Part shown: positions 51,460-60,100 of the stretch, one piece after another
Position numbering within the stretch: position 1 is the stretch's first letter
How the letters are laid out: every line of letters begins with the position of its first letter
Origin: Arthrobacter sp. 135MFCol5.1
GTDB lineage: Bacteria; Actinomycetota; Actinomycetes; Actinomycetales; Micrococcaceae
Direction of reading: 5' to 3'
Length of the DNA stretch: 64,000 bases
Assembly: GCF_000374865.1 (NCBI RefSeq)
Contig: NZ_KB895457.1
Coordinates: 62,001 to 126,000, forward strand
Translations under genes and position numbers: made by a program
The notes under the pieces: model-generated
The model's database searches: none
The model's input: only the letters and a program-made list of their open reading frames with translations
What the model was told of the DNA's origin: nothing

Positions 51460-51519
51460 GATAGTTGCTTGCGCGGTATATTTGCATGTGCAACAATAAA
51501 TACCGCGCCTGCAACTATC
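51460..51519. promoter_or_regulatory. Nested MarR operator between the regulator and the MFS gene
   Basis: An outer inverted repeat pairs GATAGTTGC (51460-51468) with GCAACTATC (51511-51519) and GCGCGGTAT (51471-51479) with ATACCGCGC (51500-51508), each interrupted by 2 bases. Inside is TTGCA-TG-TGCAA (51482-51493). The AGTTGC/GCAACT core also occurs in front of the MarR gene at 63030. Confidence 0.8.
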
Positions 51520-51576
51520 TTAGGCGCCTTCCCTTCCACGGGACAACCAACCCCTGCAACTCAAAGGAGCATTTCC

Positions 51577-52779
51577 ATGCCTGTTGGCCTGATAGCCCTC
51601 GCCCTCGGCGGCTTCGGAATTGGACTCACCGAATTTGTCATCGCCGGACTGCTTCCGCAGGTGGCCGCGGATTTCGGCGTCAGCGAGGCCTCCGCCGGAT
51701 GGTTCATCTCCGGCTACGCGCTCGCCGTCGTGGTGGGCGCGCTGGGCCTCACCGCAGCCGTGACGAGGTTTGAACGCAAGCCGGTGCTGGCTGCCCTGCT
51801 GGTCCTGTTCATCGCAGGAAACCTGCTCTCCGCCACCGCTGGCGGATATTGGCCCATGATGCTGGGCCGGATCATCGCCGCCCTGTCGCACGGTGCCTTT
51901 TTCGGAATTGGCGCCGTGGTGGCCGCGGGCATGGTTCCGCCCAGCAAGAAGGCCGGTGCCATTGCGCTGATGTTCACCGGACTCACCGCCGCCAATGTCC
52001 TGGGCGTTCCGTTCGGCACGCTGTTGGGCCAGGCCGCCGGATGGCGGGCTACGTTCTGGGCCATCACGGTTATCGGGGTGGCCGCCCTCGCCGGAATCCT
52101 TGCCCTGGTGCCCCGGCAGGCCGGTGAAGCCGACAAGGCGGGCAGCCTCCGCTCCGAGCTGCGGGCCTTCCGCTCCGGGCAGGTTTGGCTGTCCATCGTG
52201 GTGACCATCCTCGGCTTCGGCGGAATGTTCGGCGCGTTCACCTACATCGCCTACACGCTGACCGAGGTGTCCGGCTTCGCCGCCTCCACCGTGCCATGGC
52301 TGCTGATTGTCTTCGGCGTGGGACTCTTCGCCGGCAACACGCTGGGCGGAAAAGCGGCAGACCGCAACGTCGACCGGACGCTGTTGGCGGTGCTCGCCAT
52401 CCTCTCCGTGGTCCTGGTGGCCTTTGCCGTCACCGCCGCCAATCCGGTGCTCACCGTCATCTCACTGGTCCTGATGGGCGGCTTCGGCTTCGCCACAGTT
52501 CCCGGGTTGCAGATGCGGGTCATGAAGTATGCCCCCGGCGCTCCCACGCTTGCCTCCGGGGCGAATATCGGTGCGTTCAACGTGGGCAATGCCCTGGGCG
52601 CCTGGCTGGGTGGGGTCACCATTACTGCGGGATTCGGCTATACGTCGCCCATCTGGGCCGGGGCTGTCATCACCCTTGCGGGAGTGGTGGTCATGGCGTT
52701 CGCAGCGGCGGCCGCCAAGCGCGGCGAACAGCGGCCGGCCGGCGAGGTGCAGGCGGCGGAACCGTTGGCGGTCCGCTAG
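51577..52779 (+). CDS. MFS exporter, DHA1/AraJ-like
   Basis: 400 residues, 12 predicted segments. GGFGIGLTEFVIAGLLPQVAADFGVS (~11-36) is the hallmark of the AraJ/YdhP sugar-efflux and drug-efflux branch; SHGAFFGIGAVVAAGMVP (~104-121) contains the conserved motif in segment 4-5. Preceded by a perfect AAAGGAG. A multidrug or sugar efflux role under MarR control is expected. It splits the inositol locus. Confidence 0.9.
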   Translation: MPVGLIALALGGFGIGLTEFVIAGLLPQVAADFGVSEASAGWFISGYALAVVVGALGLTAAVTRFERKPVLAALLVLFIAGNLLSATAGGYWPMMLGRIIAALSHGAFFGIGAVVAAGMVPPSKKAGAIALMFTGLTAANVLGVPFGTLLGQAAGWRATFWAITVIGVAALAGILALVPRQAGEADKAGSLRSELRAFRSGQVWLSIVVTILGFGGMFGAFTYIAYTLTEVSGFAASTVPWLLIVFGVGLFAGNTLGGKAADRNVDRTLLAVLAILSVVLVAFAVTAANPVLTVISLVLMGGFGFATVPGLQMRVMKYAPGAPTLASGANIGAFNVGNALGAWLGGVTITAGFGYTSPIWAGAVITLAGVVVMAFAAAAAKRGEQRPAGEVQAAEPLAVR

Positions 52780-52815
52780 GCCGCCGGGCCGGGAAAAGAA
52801 GCGCCCGGTCTTTGG

Positions 52816-53709
52816 TTAGGCCCCGAAGGGCAGCCGGGGATCGATGTCCTGGCCCTCCCAGGCCTGCCGTACCCAGCCATGGTGCGGGTCGTCGCTGATC
52901 AGCCATTCGCGCACCGGCCCCGGGCCCGCCATGACGTTCAGGTAGTAGAGGTCGTATCCCGGGGCAGCCATGGCGGGGCCGTGCCAGCCGTAGGGCACCA
53001 GCACAACGTCGCCCGTGCGGACTTCTGCCGAGACATCGATGGGCCGCTCGTCCGAAGCGTAGACGCGCTGGTATCCAATGGCATCCGCATCGGCAGGTGC
53101 CGCGCCGCCGGCCGCTACCTGGGTTTCGAAGTAGTAGATCTCCTCCAGGGAGGTCTCGCCGTCCGTCTCCTCGTCATGTTTGTGCGGAGGGTAGGAGGAC
53201 CAGTTGCCGGCCGGGGTGAGGACTTCGCAAACGATGAAGCGGTCCGCCTCGAGTGCTGCCGGTGTGCCGAAGTTGTGGACCTGGCGGGAGCAGTTGCCCG
53301 CACCACGCAGTTCCACCGGGATGTCGGCGGCGGGCACCACCCGGGTGGGGTACGAGGCCCGGGCCGGGGCGGTGGCAACGGCCACCCGCCCGCCGTCGGC
53401 TGACGTGATGCGGACGGTGCGTCCGGTGCCGGAATAGAGTACGTCGGTGGGGCCGGCGAAAACGGCCGGGCGGCCGGCCAGCGGGTATTCCGTGCCGTCC
53501 ACTGTCACGGTGAACGATCCGCTGAGGGGCACCACGATCCGTTCCTCGCCTGCGGCGGGAAGGTCGACGGCGGCGCCCGCCGGCAAGGTGGCCACCTTGA
53601 GTCCCGTGTGTGCCCAGCCCTCCACGGAGAGGGAGGAGTCGGACGTGCCGATCGAAACGTCCCATTTTCCGTCCGCGGCTGTGCCCAGGGGATAGACCCA
53701 GTTGGTCAT
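52816..53709 (-). CDS. iolB: 5-deoxy-glucuronate isomerase
   Basis: Isomerises 5-deoxy-D-glucuronate to 5-dehydro-2-deoxygluconate, the IolC substrate. 297 residues, bicupin fold. The C-terminal cupin carries SSYPPHKHDEE (~171-181) with metal-binding His/His/Glu and DVVLVPYGWHGPAMAAPGYDLYYLNVM (~238-264). Located 17 bases downstream of iolR on the minus strand, away from the main iol operon. Confidence 0.94.
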   Translation of the reverse strand: MTNWVYPLGTAADGKWDVSIGTSDSSLSVEGWAHTGLKVATLPAGAAVDLPAAGEERIVVPLSGSFTVTVDGTEYPLAGRPAVFAGPTDVLYSGTGRTVRITSADGGRVAVATAPARASYPTRVVPAADIPVELRGAGNCSRQVHNFGTPAALEADRFIVCEVLTPAGNWSSYPPHKHDEETDGETSLEEIYYFETQVAAGGAAPADADAIGYQRVYASDERPIDVSAEVRTGDVVLVPYGWHGPAMAAPGYDLYYLNVMAGPGPVREWLISDDPHHGWVRQAWEGQDIDPRLPFGA

Positions 53710-53726
53710 GGCGGTGTTCCTTTGCG

Positions 53727-54467
53727 CTAGCGCTGTACGAGGGTCATTTCAAAGCTGTATGAATCGGCCCGGTAGACGTGGTGCCCGGTCTCGACGCGGC
53801 GGCCGGTGTCATCCACGGCCGTGCGTTCCATGGTGACCAGGGCGGAACCGGCGGCTGTGTCCAGCATGGATGCCTGGTAGTCGTTGGCATTCACGGCGCC
53901 GATGCGCTGGTTGGCCAGCCGGAAGTTCACGCCGCCACGGCGCAGGATCGAGTACAGGCCCTCGGCCCCCAGCATGGCCTCGTCCATGTCGGCGATATCG
54001 TCGCGCACCCAGTTCTCCATCAGGGCCAGCGGCTTGCCGGCCACCTTCCGAAGCCGGGTGAAATGGTAGACCTTGGAGCCGGCCGGAAGCTGGAGCGTGG
54101 TGAGGGTGGCGTCGTCCGCCTCCACATGGGAAAAACTCAGGACCTCGGTAGTGGGCTTTTTGCCGTTGTTGGTGAGGTCGTCGTAGAGGCTCGAGAGCTC
54201 CAGCGGGCGGCGCACCTGACTGGACACCACCTGGGTTCCCACACCGCGCTTGCGCACCAGGAGGCCTGAACGCACCAGTTCGTCCATCGCCTTGCGCATG
54301 GTTGGCCGGGAGAGGTTGAGCTGGGCGGCCAGGTCGATTTCGTTGTCCAGCCGGCTGCCGGGTTCGAGCACCCCGCTGTAGATTGCGGCTTCGATCCCTT
54401 GGACCACTTGGTGGTACAGGGGTACGGGGGAGGAACGGTCGATGTTTAGTCCCAGGTTGTTCGCCAC
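53727..54467 (-). CDS. iolR: GntR/HutC-family regulator of the inositol genes
   Basis: 246 residues: winged helix (~9-75; IEAAIYSGVLEPGSRLDNEIDLAAQLNLSRPTMRKAMDELVRSGLL) and a UTRA ligand domain (~95-240). It is in an operon with iolB, and an ATGTC-N4-CAAG site lies 80 bases upstream of its start. Matching sites are at the iolC and tautomerase promoters. It most likely represses these until an inositol metabolite binds. The name iolR follows this context rather than orthology to the Bacillus (DeoR-type) IolR. Confidence 0.85.
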   Translation of the reverse strand: MANNLGLNIDRSSPVPLYHQVVQGIEAAIYSGVLEPGSRLDNEIDLAAQLNLSRPTMRKAMDELVRSGLLVRKRGVGTQVVSSQVRRPLELSSLYDDLTNNGKKPTTEVLSFSHVEADDATLTTLQLPAGSKVYHFTRLRKVAGKPLALMENWVRDDIADMDEAMLGAEGLYSILRRGGVNFRLANQRIGAVNANDYQASMLDTAAGSALVTMERTAVDDTGRRVETGHHVYRADSYSFEMTLVQR

Positions 54468-54546
54468 GGTGCGGTCCCTCGCCTTTGGTGTCTGCGCGGC
54501 AGTCGGTCCGGGCGGCGTGCCGACGTACCGAGCGCCTATATGTTCT

Positions 54547-54559
54547 CTTGATAGGACAT
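54547..54559 (-). promoter_or_regulatory. IolR-type motif upstream of iolR
   Basis: On the minus strand ATGTC-CTAT-CAAG. It matches the sites at 41204 and 41692 (consensus ATGTC-N4-CAA(A/G)) and suggests autoregulation. It lies in the 257-base gap between iolR and the divergent LOG-family gene. Confidence 0.6.
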
Positions 54560-54724
54560 ACTATCCTGCTCGATCGTAGCAGGCGGGTTCCGGGCGTCAA
54601 GGGAAGTCGCGGCTGGTGGCCGGACGGGACAGGCCCGGCGCCCATCGCGCCATGCGGCAGAGCCCCGCCGTGCACCTGCGGTGCCCTAGGCTGGCTCCAT
54701 GACCAGGACCGGAGGGCAGCAACC

Positions 54725-55861
54725 GTGAACTTCGCCGGCAGCCTTGGCCCCCGTCCCCGCAACCTCGAAGTCCAGGACCTGGCCAGCTTCGACCGGTTGG
54801 TTGCCGGCGGCGCCGTCAACCTGCATGGCTGGCACGCCCAGTCGCTGGACCTCCGGGGGCGGGCCGCGGACCTAAAGAGGGTGGATGTTGAGGGGGCCAT
54901 GTTCCTTGGCTGCCTCTTCGACGACGGCATGGAGGCCAACCTCCGCAGCCGTGGCGCGCTGATCTTTCCCCGGCTCGAAGGCGTCCCGTTCGACCCCTAC
55001 CGCGCCACCCTGTATTCCCCGGCCGAGCTCTACGACGGGCTGGCTTCCTCTCCCTACGAGGAACTTCCCGATGCCCGCATCTACCACTGGAGCATCCAGT
55101 CCGGCCAGCGCCATCGCGTGGACGCGACCCTGGCCTCTGCCTTGCACGACCACGCCATCGGCGATGCGCTCGACGAACTCACCCGCTCCGCGCCCTGGAA
55201 CCGCCGGTCCATCGTCGGCGTGATGGGCGGCCATGCGGCCCCCCGCGGCAGTTCGGGGTTCGCCCAGGCGGCGCGGCTGGGCAGGCTGCTTGCCCGCGAC
55301 GGACATGTGGTGGCCACCGGCGGCGGACCCGGCGCCATGGAGGCGGCGAACCTGGGTGCGTACCTGAGCGGGGCGTCCGACGACGACCTGCAGCGGGAGC
55401 TCACGGCGCTAGCCGCCGTCCCCGGGTTCCGGCCCTCGGTCTCGGCCTGGGCACGCGCGGCCGCCGCCGTCGTCGACCGCCACCCGGGCGGGACTCCGTC
55501 CCTGGGGATCCCCACTTGGTTCTACGGGCATGAGCCGCCCAACTACTTCGCCACGCACATCGCAAAATACTTCGCCAACGCCATCCGCGAAGCCATCCTC
55601 CTGCAACTGTGCCACGGCGGCATCGTGTTCCTCCCCGGAGCCGCGGGCACGGTCCAGGAGATCTTCCAGGACGCCTGCGAAAACTACTACGGTGCCACGG
55701 AAAAGGTGGCTCCCATGGTGCTGGTGGGGCGCCGGCACTGGGAACAGGAATACCCGGCATGGCCCATGCTGGCCAGCCTGGCCGCCGGGCGCACCATGGC
55801 CGACTACATCTTCCTGGTGGACACAGTGGACGAAGCAGTGGAGGTCCTCCGGCGCCGCTGA
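54725..55861 (+). CDS. LOG-family (lysine-decarboxylase-like fold) protein
   Basis: 378 residues. The C-terminal two thirds has the LOG-type Rossmann fold: GVMGGHAAPRG (~167-177), VVATGGGPGAMEAANLGAYLSG (~196-217), and the PGAAGTVQEIFQDACENYYG segment (~306-325) equivalent to PGGxGTxxE. The usual PGG is changed to PGA, so cytokinin-activating phosphoribohydrolase activity is uncertain. The N-terminal ~150 residues are extra relative to simple LOG proteins. GTG at 54725 follows GGAGGG; longer frames overlap the iolR promoter. Confidence 0.82.
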   Translation: MNFAGSLGPRPRNLEVQDLASFDRLVAGGAVNLHGWHAQSLDLRGRAADLKRVDVEGAMFLGCLFDDGMEANLRSRGALIFPRLEGVPFDPYRATLYSPAELYDGLASSPYEELPDARIYHWSIQSGQRHRVDATLASALHDHAIGDALDELTRSAPWNRRSIVGVMGGHAAPRGSSGFAQAARLGRLLARDGHVVATGGGPGAMEAANLGAYLSGASDDDLQRELTALAAVPGFRPSVSAWARAAAAVVDRHPGGTPSLGIPTWFYGHEPPNYFATHIAKYFANAIREAILLQLCHGGIVFLPGAAGTVQEIFQDACENYYGATEKVAPMVLVGRRHWEQEYPAWPMLASLAAGRTMADYIFLVDTVDEAVEVLRRR

Positions 55862-55902
55862 ACGGCGCCCGAAGACCTCCACGGAGTGTGGGCAGATGGC
55901 GG

Positions 55903-57045
55903 CTAGCCCACCGCCGTGCCGAACAGCAGGCCCAGCAGGTAGGTGATGACGGCGGCGCCCAGGCCGATGGCCAGCTGGCGCAGGCCGCGGGTCAGCGGGG
56001 ACGTGCCGGACAGCAGGCCAACAGCGGCGCCGGTGGCCAGGAGGGAGATGCCCACCAGGGACCCCGCCACCACGAGGGCGGCAACGCCGGTGAGGCCGAA
56101 CAGGAACGGCAGGATGGGAATGATGGCGCCGGATGCGAAGAAGCAGAAGCTGGAGAGCGCGGCACCCCATGCGGTGCCTACTGCCTCATGCTGATCCTCT
56201 TCCTCCGGCAGCTCCGGCTGTAGCGACAGGCTCGGGTCGCAGTCGCAGGACAGCAGGCCCGTGCGCTCGGCCACCCGGTGTTCGGCTGCCTCCCGGGACA
56301 TCCCACGGGCCAGGTACACCAGCAGGAGTTCGTTGTGTTCGAGGTCAAGCTTGGGCGCAGCCGCCAGGGTGACCTGGGTGGGGCGCGTGGCTGCCAGCAG
56401 TTCCCGCTGGGAACGAACGGAAATGAACTCGCCGGCCCCCATGGACATGGCGCCGGCCAGGAGCCCGGCGATGCCGCTGAGCAGCACCACGCTGCTGGCC
56501 ACTCCGGACGCCGCCATGCCCATCACCAGGGAGAGGTTGCTGACCAGGCCGTCGTTGGCACCGAAGACGGCGGCGCGGAACGTGCCGGCCAACCGGTTGC
56601 GGCCGCGGGTTGCCAGTCCCCGGACCACCTCCTCGTGGATCTGTTCGTCGGCCGCCATGGCCTCGGTGGCATTGGGGTCCTTGGCGTAGGGGGAGCGGCC
56701 CTCCGCCCGCTGGGCCAGGGCCAGCACGAAGACGGAGCCGAAGTGCCGGGCCAGGAACCCCAGGAACCGGCTTCGGGCGGATGCCCGTTTCGGCTTGCCC
56801 GCGTGCTCGCCCAGCAGGGCCAGCCAGTGCGCCTCGTGCCGGCCTTCGGCTTCAGCCAGGGCCAGCAGGATGGACCGCTCTTCCCCTTCGCGGTTCTGCG
56901 CCAGGTCGCGGTAGACGGCGGCTTCGGCGCGCTCGTCGGCGAGGTACTGGCGCCACCGTTTGATGTTCGACGGCGAGGGCTGGCTCCGGGGGGTCGTGGC
57001 GCCCTCCGGGACGGCATGGGATTCGGACTGGGCGTGCTGCGACAC
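55903..57045 (-). CDS. Erythrin-VIT1-type iron/manganese transporter
   Basis: ~380 residues. The N-terminal ~140 residues form a rubrerythrin-like di-iron domain (YLADERAEAAVYRDLAQNREGEERSILLALAEAEGRHEAHW, ~30-70, with paired Glu and His). The C-terminal half is a VIT1/CCC1 transporter: RAAVFGANDGLVSNLSLVMGMA (~158-179) is the family signature, MSMGAGEFISVRSQREL (~200-216) the cytoplasmic metal-binding helix, and three more segments follow. Proteins of this architecture (MbfA in rhizobia) export iron. GTG at 57045 follows CAGGAG. No DtxR box was identified upstream. Confidence 0.9.
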   Translation of the reverse strand: MSQHAQSESHAVPEGATTPRSQPSPSNIKRWRQYLADERAEAAVYRDLAQNREGEERSILLALAEAEGRHEAHWLALLGEHAGKPKRASARSRFLGFLARHFGSVFVLALAQRAEGRSPYAKDPNATEAMAADEQIHEEVVRGLATRGRNRLAGTFRAAVFGANDGLVSNLSLVMGMAASGVASSVVLLSGIAGLLAGAMSMGAGEFISVRSQRELLAATRPTQVTLAAAPKLDLEHNELLLVYLARGMSREAAEHRVAERTGLLSCDCDPSLSLQPELPEEEDQHEAVGTAWGAALSSFCFFASGAIIPILPFLFGLTGVAALVVAGSLVGISLLATGAAVGLLSGTSPLTRGLRQLAIGLGAAVITYLLGLLFGTAVG

Positions 57046-57310
57046 TGGTACTCCTGGGTTTGGAAAGGGCATGGTTGCGGCGCCTTTGCCCTGCCAGCGT
57101 ACTGCGATTTTCCGCGGTTTTTTGGCTGGCAAACCTCGCTGGGGAGTTTCGGTTTACCGTAAAAAACACCCCGTATTTCCTGGATTCCGCGGCCTTTGAT
57201 GGTGCCGCCGCGGCCCTTGACCCCCAGCCCCGCCGGTGCTGTGATGAAGGGGTGGCGCGGCCTTCGCCCGTCCCGAAAGAGCACGCCAGGCGAAACACGG
57301 AGGTTGGATC

Positions 57311-57538
57311 ATGGGCACCACCGGACAGCACCCCGACATGCCGCACCTGGACGCCGTAGAAGCGGACCCCGCCTACGATTACGCCGAGGATGCCCCGGTG
57401 GACGATGCCGGCTGGGACGCGGAGGATGAATTCCTGGACCAGGAAGAGCCCGTGGTCAAGGCCCCTCCGGTCGTCATCGACGCCGAGGACCGCGAGGTCC
57501 CGCTGGATGATGACGAGCTCCGCGGCGAAGGGGAGTAG
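57311..57538 (+). CDS. Small acidic protein of unknown function
   Basis: 75 residues, about a third Asp/Glu, no hydrophobic segment, low complexity throughout (EDAPVDDAGWDAEDEFLDQEE). It has a recognisable ribosome site (CGGAGG) before the ATG and is followed by a strong hairpin, which supports a real gene. No family is recognised. It is divergent from the VIT transporter across 265 bases in which nothing was recognised. Confidence 0.5.
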   Translation: MGTTGQHPDMPHLDAVEADPAYDYAEDAPVDDAGWDAEDEFLDQEEPVVKAPPVVIDAEDREVPLDDDELRGEGE

Positions 57539-57545
57539 GACCAAC

Positions 57546-57593
57546 GACGATGGCGCCTCCTTCCGCCTGGAAGCGAAAGGAGGCGCCGTCGTC
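57546..57593. terminator. 21-bp bidirectional hairpin between convergent genes
   Basis: Left arm 57546-57566 and right arm 57573-57593 pair over 21 positions with two imperfections around a 6-base loop. It lies 7 bases after the small acidic gene and 22 bases beyond the stop of the convergent symporter, so it probably ends both transcripts. There is no clear U-tract on either side. Confidence 0.7.
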
Positions 57594-57615
57594 GTGCGTT
57601 GAAGCCTGTGTCCGG

Positions 57616-59136
57616 TCAGTGGCCGGCGAGGATTTCCTCGGAAGCTTCCTCCGGCTCCTGCCCGGCCACGCGGCGCTGCCAGGCCTGCATGACCAGGGGG
57701 TCGGTGGGGCGGGTGAGCAGCGAGGCGGCGACGTAGACAATGGCCGAGGCGATCAGGCCGTAGTAGATGGGCTCGTTCGCGTAGATGCCGTCCAGTGGCG
57801 CCTTGGCATTGACCTCCAGGATGATCATGGTGCCCAAGGTCACCACGGAGCCGACTGCCATGGATGCCGCTGCTGCCAGTCCGGTGCCGCGCTTCCAGAC
57901 GAGGCCGCCCAGGATGGCCACCAGGAGGCCGCCCACCAGGATGTCGTAGGCAATGGTCAGGGCCGCAACTACGTCCTTGGTGATGATGGCGATGACAATG
58001 GCCACAATGCCCAGCGCGAGGACCCACACCCGGTTGGCCTTGACGTCGTGCTCCGGGTTCTCGGAATCGCCGGTGGAAACCTCCTTGCCGAACCAGCCGG
58101 CGACGAACGGCAGGACATCCGCCCTTGCCACGGTGGCGGCGGCGATCAGTGCGCCGGACGCGGTGGACATCATGGCAGCTACGGCGGCGGCCAGGACCAG
58201 GCCGCCGATGCCGACGGGCAGGAGGTTTTGCGCCACTTCGGCGTAGACGTCGTCCTTGGCCGCGATCTTGACGTTGGACAACGCCACGTTGGCGGCCATG
58301 CCGATCAGCGCACCGGCCACACCGTACAGGATGCAGTAGACGCCGGCCGTGGCTCCGCCCCAGCGGGCCACCTTGGGCGTCTTGGCGGTGAAGACCCGCT
58401 GCCAGATGTCCTGGCCGATCAGCAGGCCCAGCGTGTAGACGACGAAGTAGGTGATGATCGTCTGGACGCCGATCCCGTCAATCTGGAAGAAGCTGGCATC
58501 AACGCGGCTGCGGATGCCGTCAAGGCCGCCGGCGGCGTTAAGGGTGAAGGGGAGCATCAGGAAGAAGATGCCCACGGTCTTGATCACGAACTGGACCTGG
58601 TCCGCCAGGGTGATGGACCACATGCCGCCAATGGTGGAGTACACCAGCACAATGGCTCCGCCGATCGCGATGGCGAGGGCCCGGTCAAGCCCGAACAGGA
58701 CCACGAAGATGGTGGCGTACGCACCGGTGGAGGTGGCGCAGAGCATCAGGGTGTAGGCGAGCATGACGATGCCCGAGGCCTCCGTTGCCCGGCTACCGTA
58801 CCGGAGGGTGAGCATCTGGGACACGGTGTAGATTTTCAGCTTTTGGATGGTGCCGGCGAAGAGCAGGCTCAGCAGCAGGACCCCGGCGCCAATGGCCACC
58901 ACGAGCCACATCCCGGAGATGCCGAACTTGTAGCCAAGTCCCACGCCGCCCACGGTTGACGCGCCGCCCAGGACCACCGCGGCCATGGTGCCGGTGTACA
59001 GGAAGGGGCCCAGCCGGCGGCCGGCAACCAGGAAGTCACTGTTGTTCTTGGTGCGGGACTTGCCCCACCAGCCGAAGGCCAGCATTGCGAGCAGATACAC
59101 CACCACGATGGCGATGTTGATGGCACTTGCATCCAT
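57616..59136 (-). CDS. Sodium:solute symporter (SSS family)
   Basis: 506 residues, about 13 membrane segments. SDFLVAGRRLGPFLYTGTMAAVVLGGASTVGG (~33-64) is the family's first core helix region with the Na+-binding backbone, and MSTASGALIAAATVARADVLP (~320-340) matches the segment-8 Na+ site with Ser/Thr pairs. The ATG at 59136 follows AAGGAG. It is divergent from the XRE-cupin regulator; the gap holds repeats. Substrate is unknown; the neighbouring ureohydrolase and ThDP enzyme suggest a guanidino or amino compound. Confidence 0.9.
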   Translation of the reverse strand: MDASAINIAIVVVYLLAMLAFGWWGKSRTKNNSDFLVAGRRLGPFLYTGTMAAVVLGGASTVGGVGLGYKFGISGMWLVVAIGAGVLLLSLLFAGTIQKLKIYTVSQMLTLRYGSRATEASGIVMLAYTLMLCATSTGAYATIFVVLFGLDRALAIAIGGAIVLVYSTIGGMWSITLADQVQFVIKTVGIFFLMLPFTLNAAGGLDGIRSRVDASFFQIDGIGVQTIITYFVVYTLGLLIGQDIWQRVFTAKTPKVARWGGATAGVYCILYGVAGALIGMAANVALSNVKIAAKDDVYAEVAQNLLPVGIGGLVLAAAVAAMMSTASGALIAAATVARADVLPFVAGWFGKEVSTGDSENPEHDVKANRVWVLALGIVAIVIAIITKDVVAALTIAYDILVGGLLVAILGGLVWKRGTGLAAAASMAVGSVVTLGTMIILEVNAKAPLDGIYANEPIYYGLIASAIVYVAASLLTRPTDPLVMQAWQRRVAGQEPEEASEEILAGH

Positions 59137-59216
59137 GTGAAGGGCTCCTTGGAGCTGTTGGGCGCCGGGTATGGGACCGGGGGCGAGGGCCCGCGGAACC
59201 GCCGCGGACGAACGGA

Positions 59217-59266
59217 GGGGATTCCAGTATTGGGGATTCCAGTATTGCCTTATAGGCAACAGGAGT
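59217..59266. promoter_or_regulatory. Direct repeat and palindrome in the symporter/regulator gap
   Basis: GGGGATTCCAGTATTG occurs twice with a 15-base period (59217 and 59232). Then TTGCCT-TAT-AGGCAA (59245-59259) is a perfect 6-3-6 palindrome followed by AACAGGAGT, and the 9-mer AACAGGAGT recurs at 60041-60049 ahead of the ureohydrolase gene. Likely XRE-cupin regulator sites. Confidence 0.6.
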
Positions 59267-59411
59267 TTTCAAAGCCTAGGATGTGACGGCCGCAACAGTC
59301 AAGAACAATCGCGCCGCGCGGCCCGGGTGTGGCATGCGCGCGTCACAAAAGCGCCGCGGATTAGGATGGCTCGAGAGTGGAGCCGGGCTGCCGGCCATGA
59401 AAGGTTCGTAG

Positions 59412-59987
59412 ATGAAGGCACTGCCAGTTGAGCCCAGCAACGTCCCGGTCGCCATCGGTTCCAGGATCCGGGCCGCCCGGCAGTCCCAGCGGCTCACCAT
59501 CGAGCAAGTTGCGGACGCCACCGGGCTGACCAAGGGGTTCCTCAGCCGGGTGGAGCGCGACCTGACCTCACCGTCCGTGGCTTCACTGGTGACACTTTGC
59601 CAGGTGCTTTCGATTTCGATTGGCGACCTCTTCGCTGCGCCGGAAACCCACCTCACCAAGCGCAATGACGGCCCGCGCATCTCGCTCGGCGGCCAGGGCA
59701 TCGTAGAGCGGCTGCTGACCGCCCGTTCGGAACGCCGGGTCCAGATCATCCAGGCCGTCATTGAGCCGCACGGCCGCGGCGAGTCCGAACTCTACGCCGT
59801 GGACTGCGATGTGGACGTGCTGCATGTGATCAAGGGGTCCATCAAGCTGATCCTCACCAACGAGGAATACGACCTCAGTACCGGCGATACGGTGACGTTC
59901 CCGGGGCGGGAGCCGCACACGTGGATCAATCCCTCGGATAAGCCGGTCGAGGTGCTCTGGGTCCTGGTGCCCGCCGCCAGCCGCTGA
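59412..59987 (+). CDS. XRE-family regulator with cupin domain
   Basis: 191 residues. N-terminal HTH (~12-70): RIRAARQSQRLTIEQVADATGLTKGFLSRVERDLTSPSVASLVTLCQVL. C-terminal cupin (~105-190): HGRGESELYAVDCDVDVLHVIKGSIKLIL and DTVTFPGREPHTWINPSDKPVEVLWVLVP, the ligand-sensing barrel of the PuuR-like group, which often responds to polyamines or amino acids. It sits between the symporter and the ureohydrolase operon and probably controls both. Confidence 0.9.
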   Translation: MKALPVEPSNVPVAIGSRIRAARQSQRLTIEQVADATGLTKGFLSRVERDLTSPSVASLVTLCQVLSISIGDLFAAPETHLTKRNDGPRISLGGQGIVERLLTARSERRVQIIQAVIEPHGRGESELYAVDCDVDVLHVIKGSIKLILTNEEYDLSTGDTVTFPGREPHTWINPSDKPVEVLWVLVPAASR

Positions 59988-60100
59988 CTTCTCCTCAGGG
60001 TCCCGGGACCGGTTTGGTAAACACCTGATGCTCCAAGGGAAACAGGAGTGTATGATGGCAGTCACACAATCCCCTCAACTCCTCGAAGGAGAGGCCTCCA

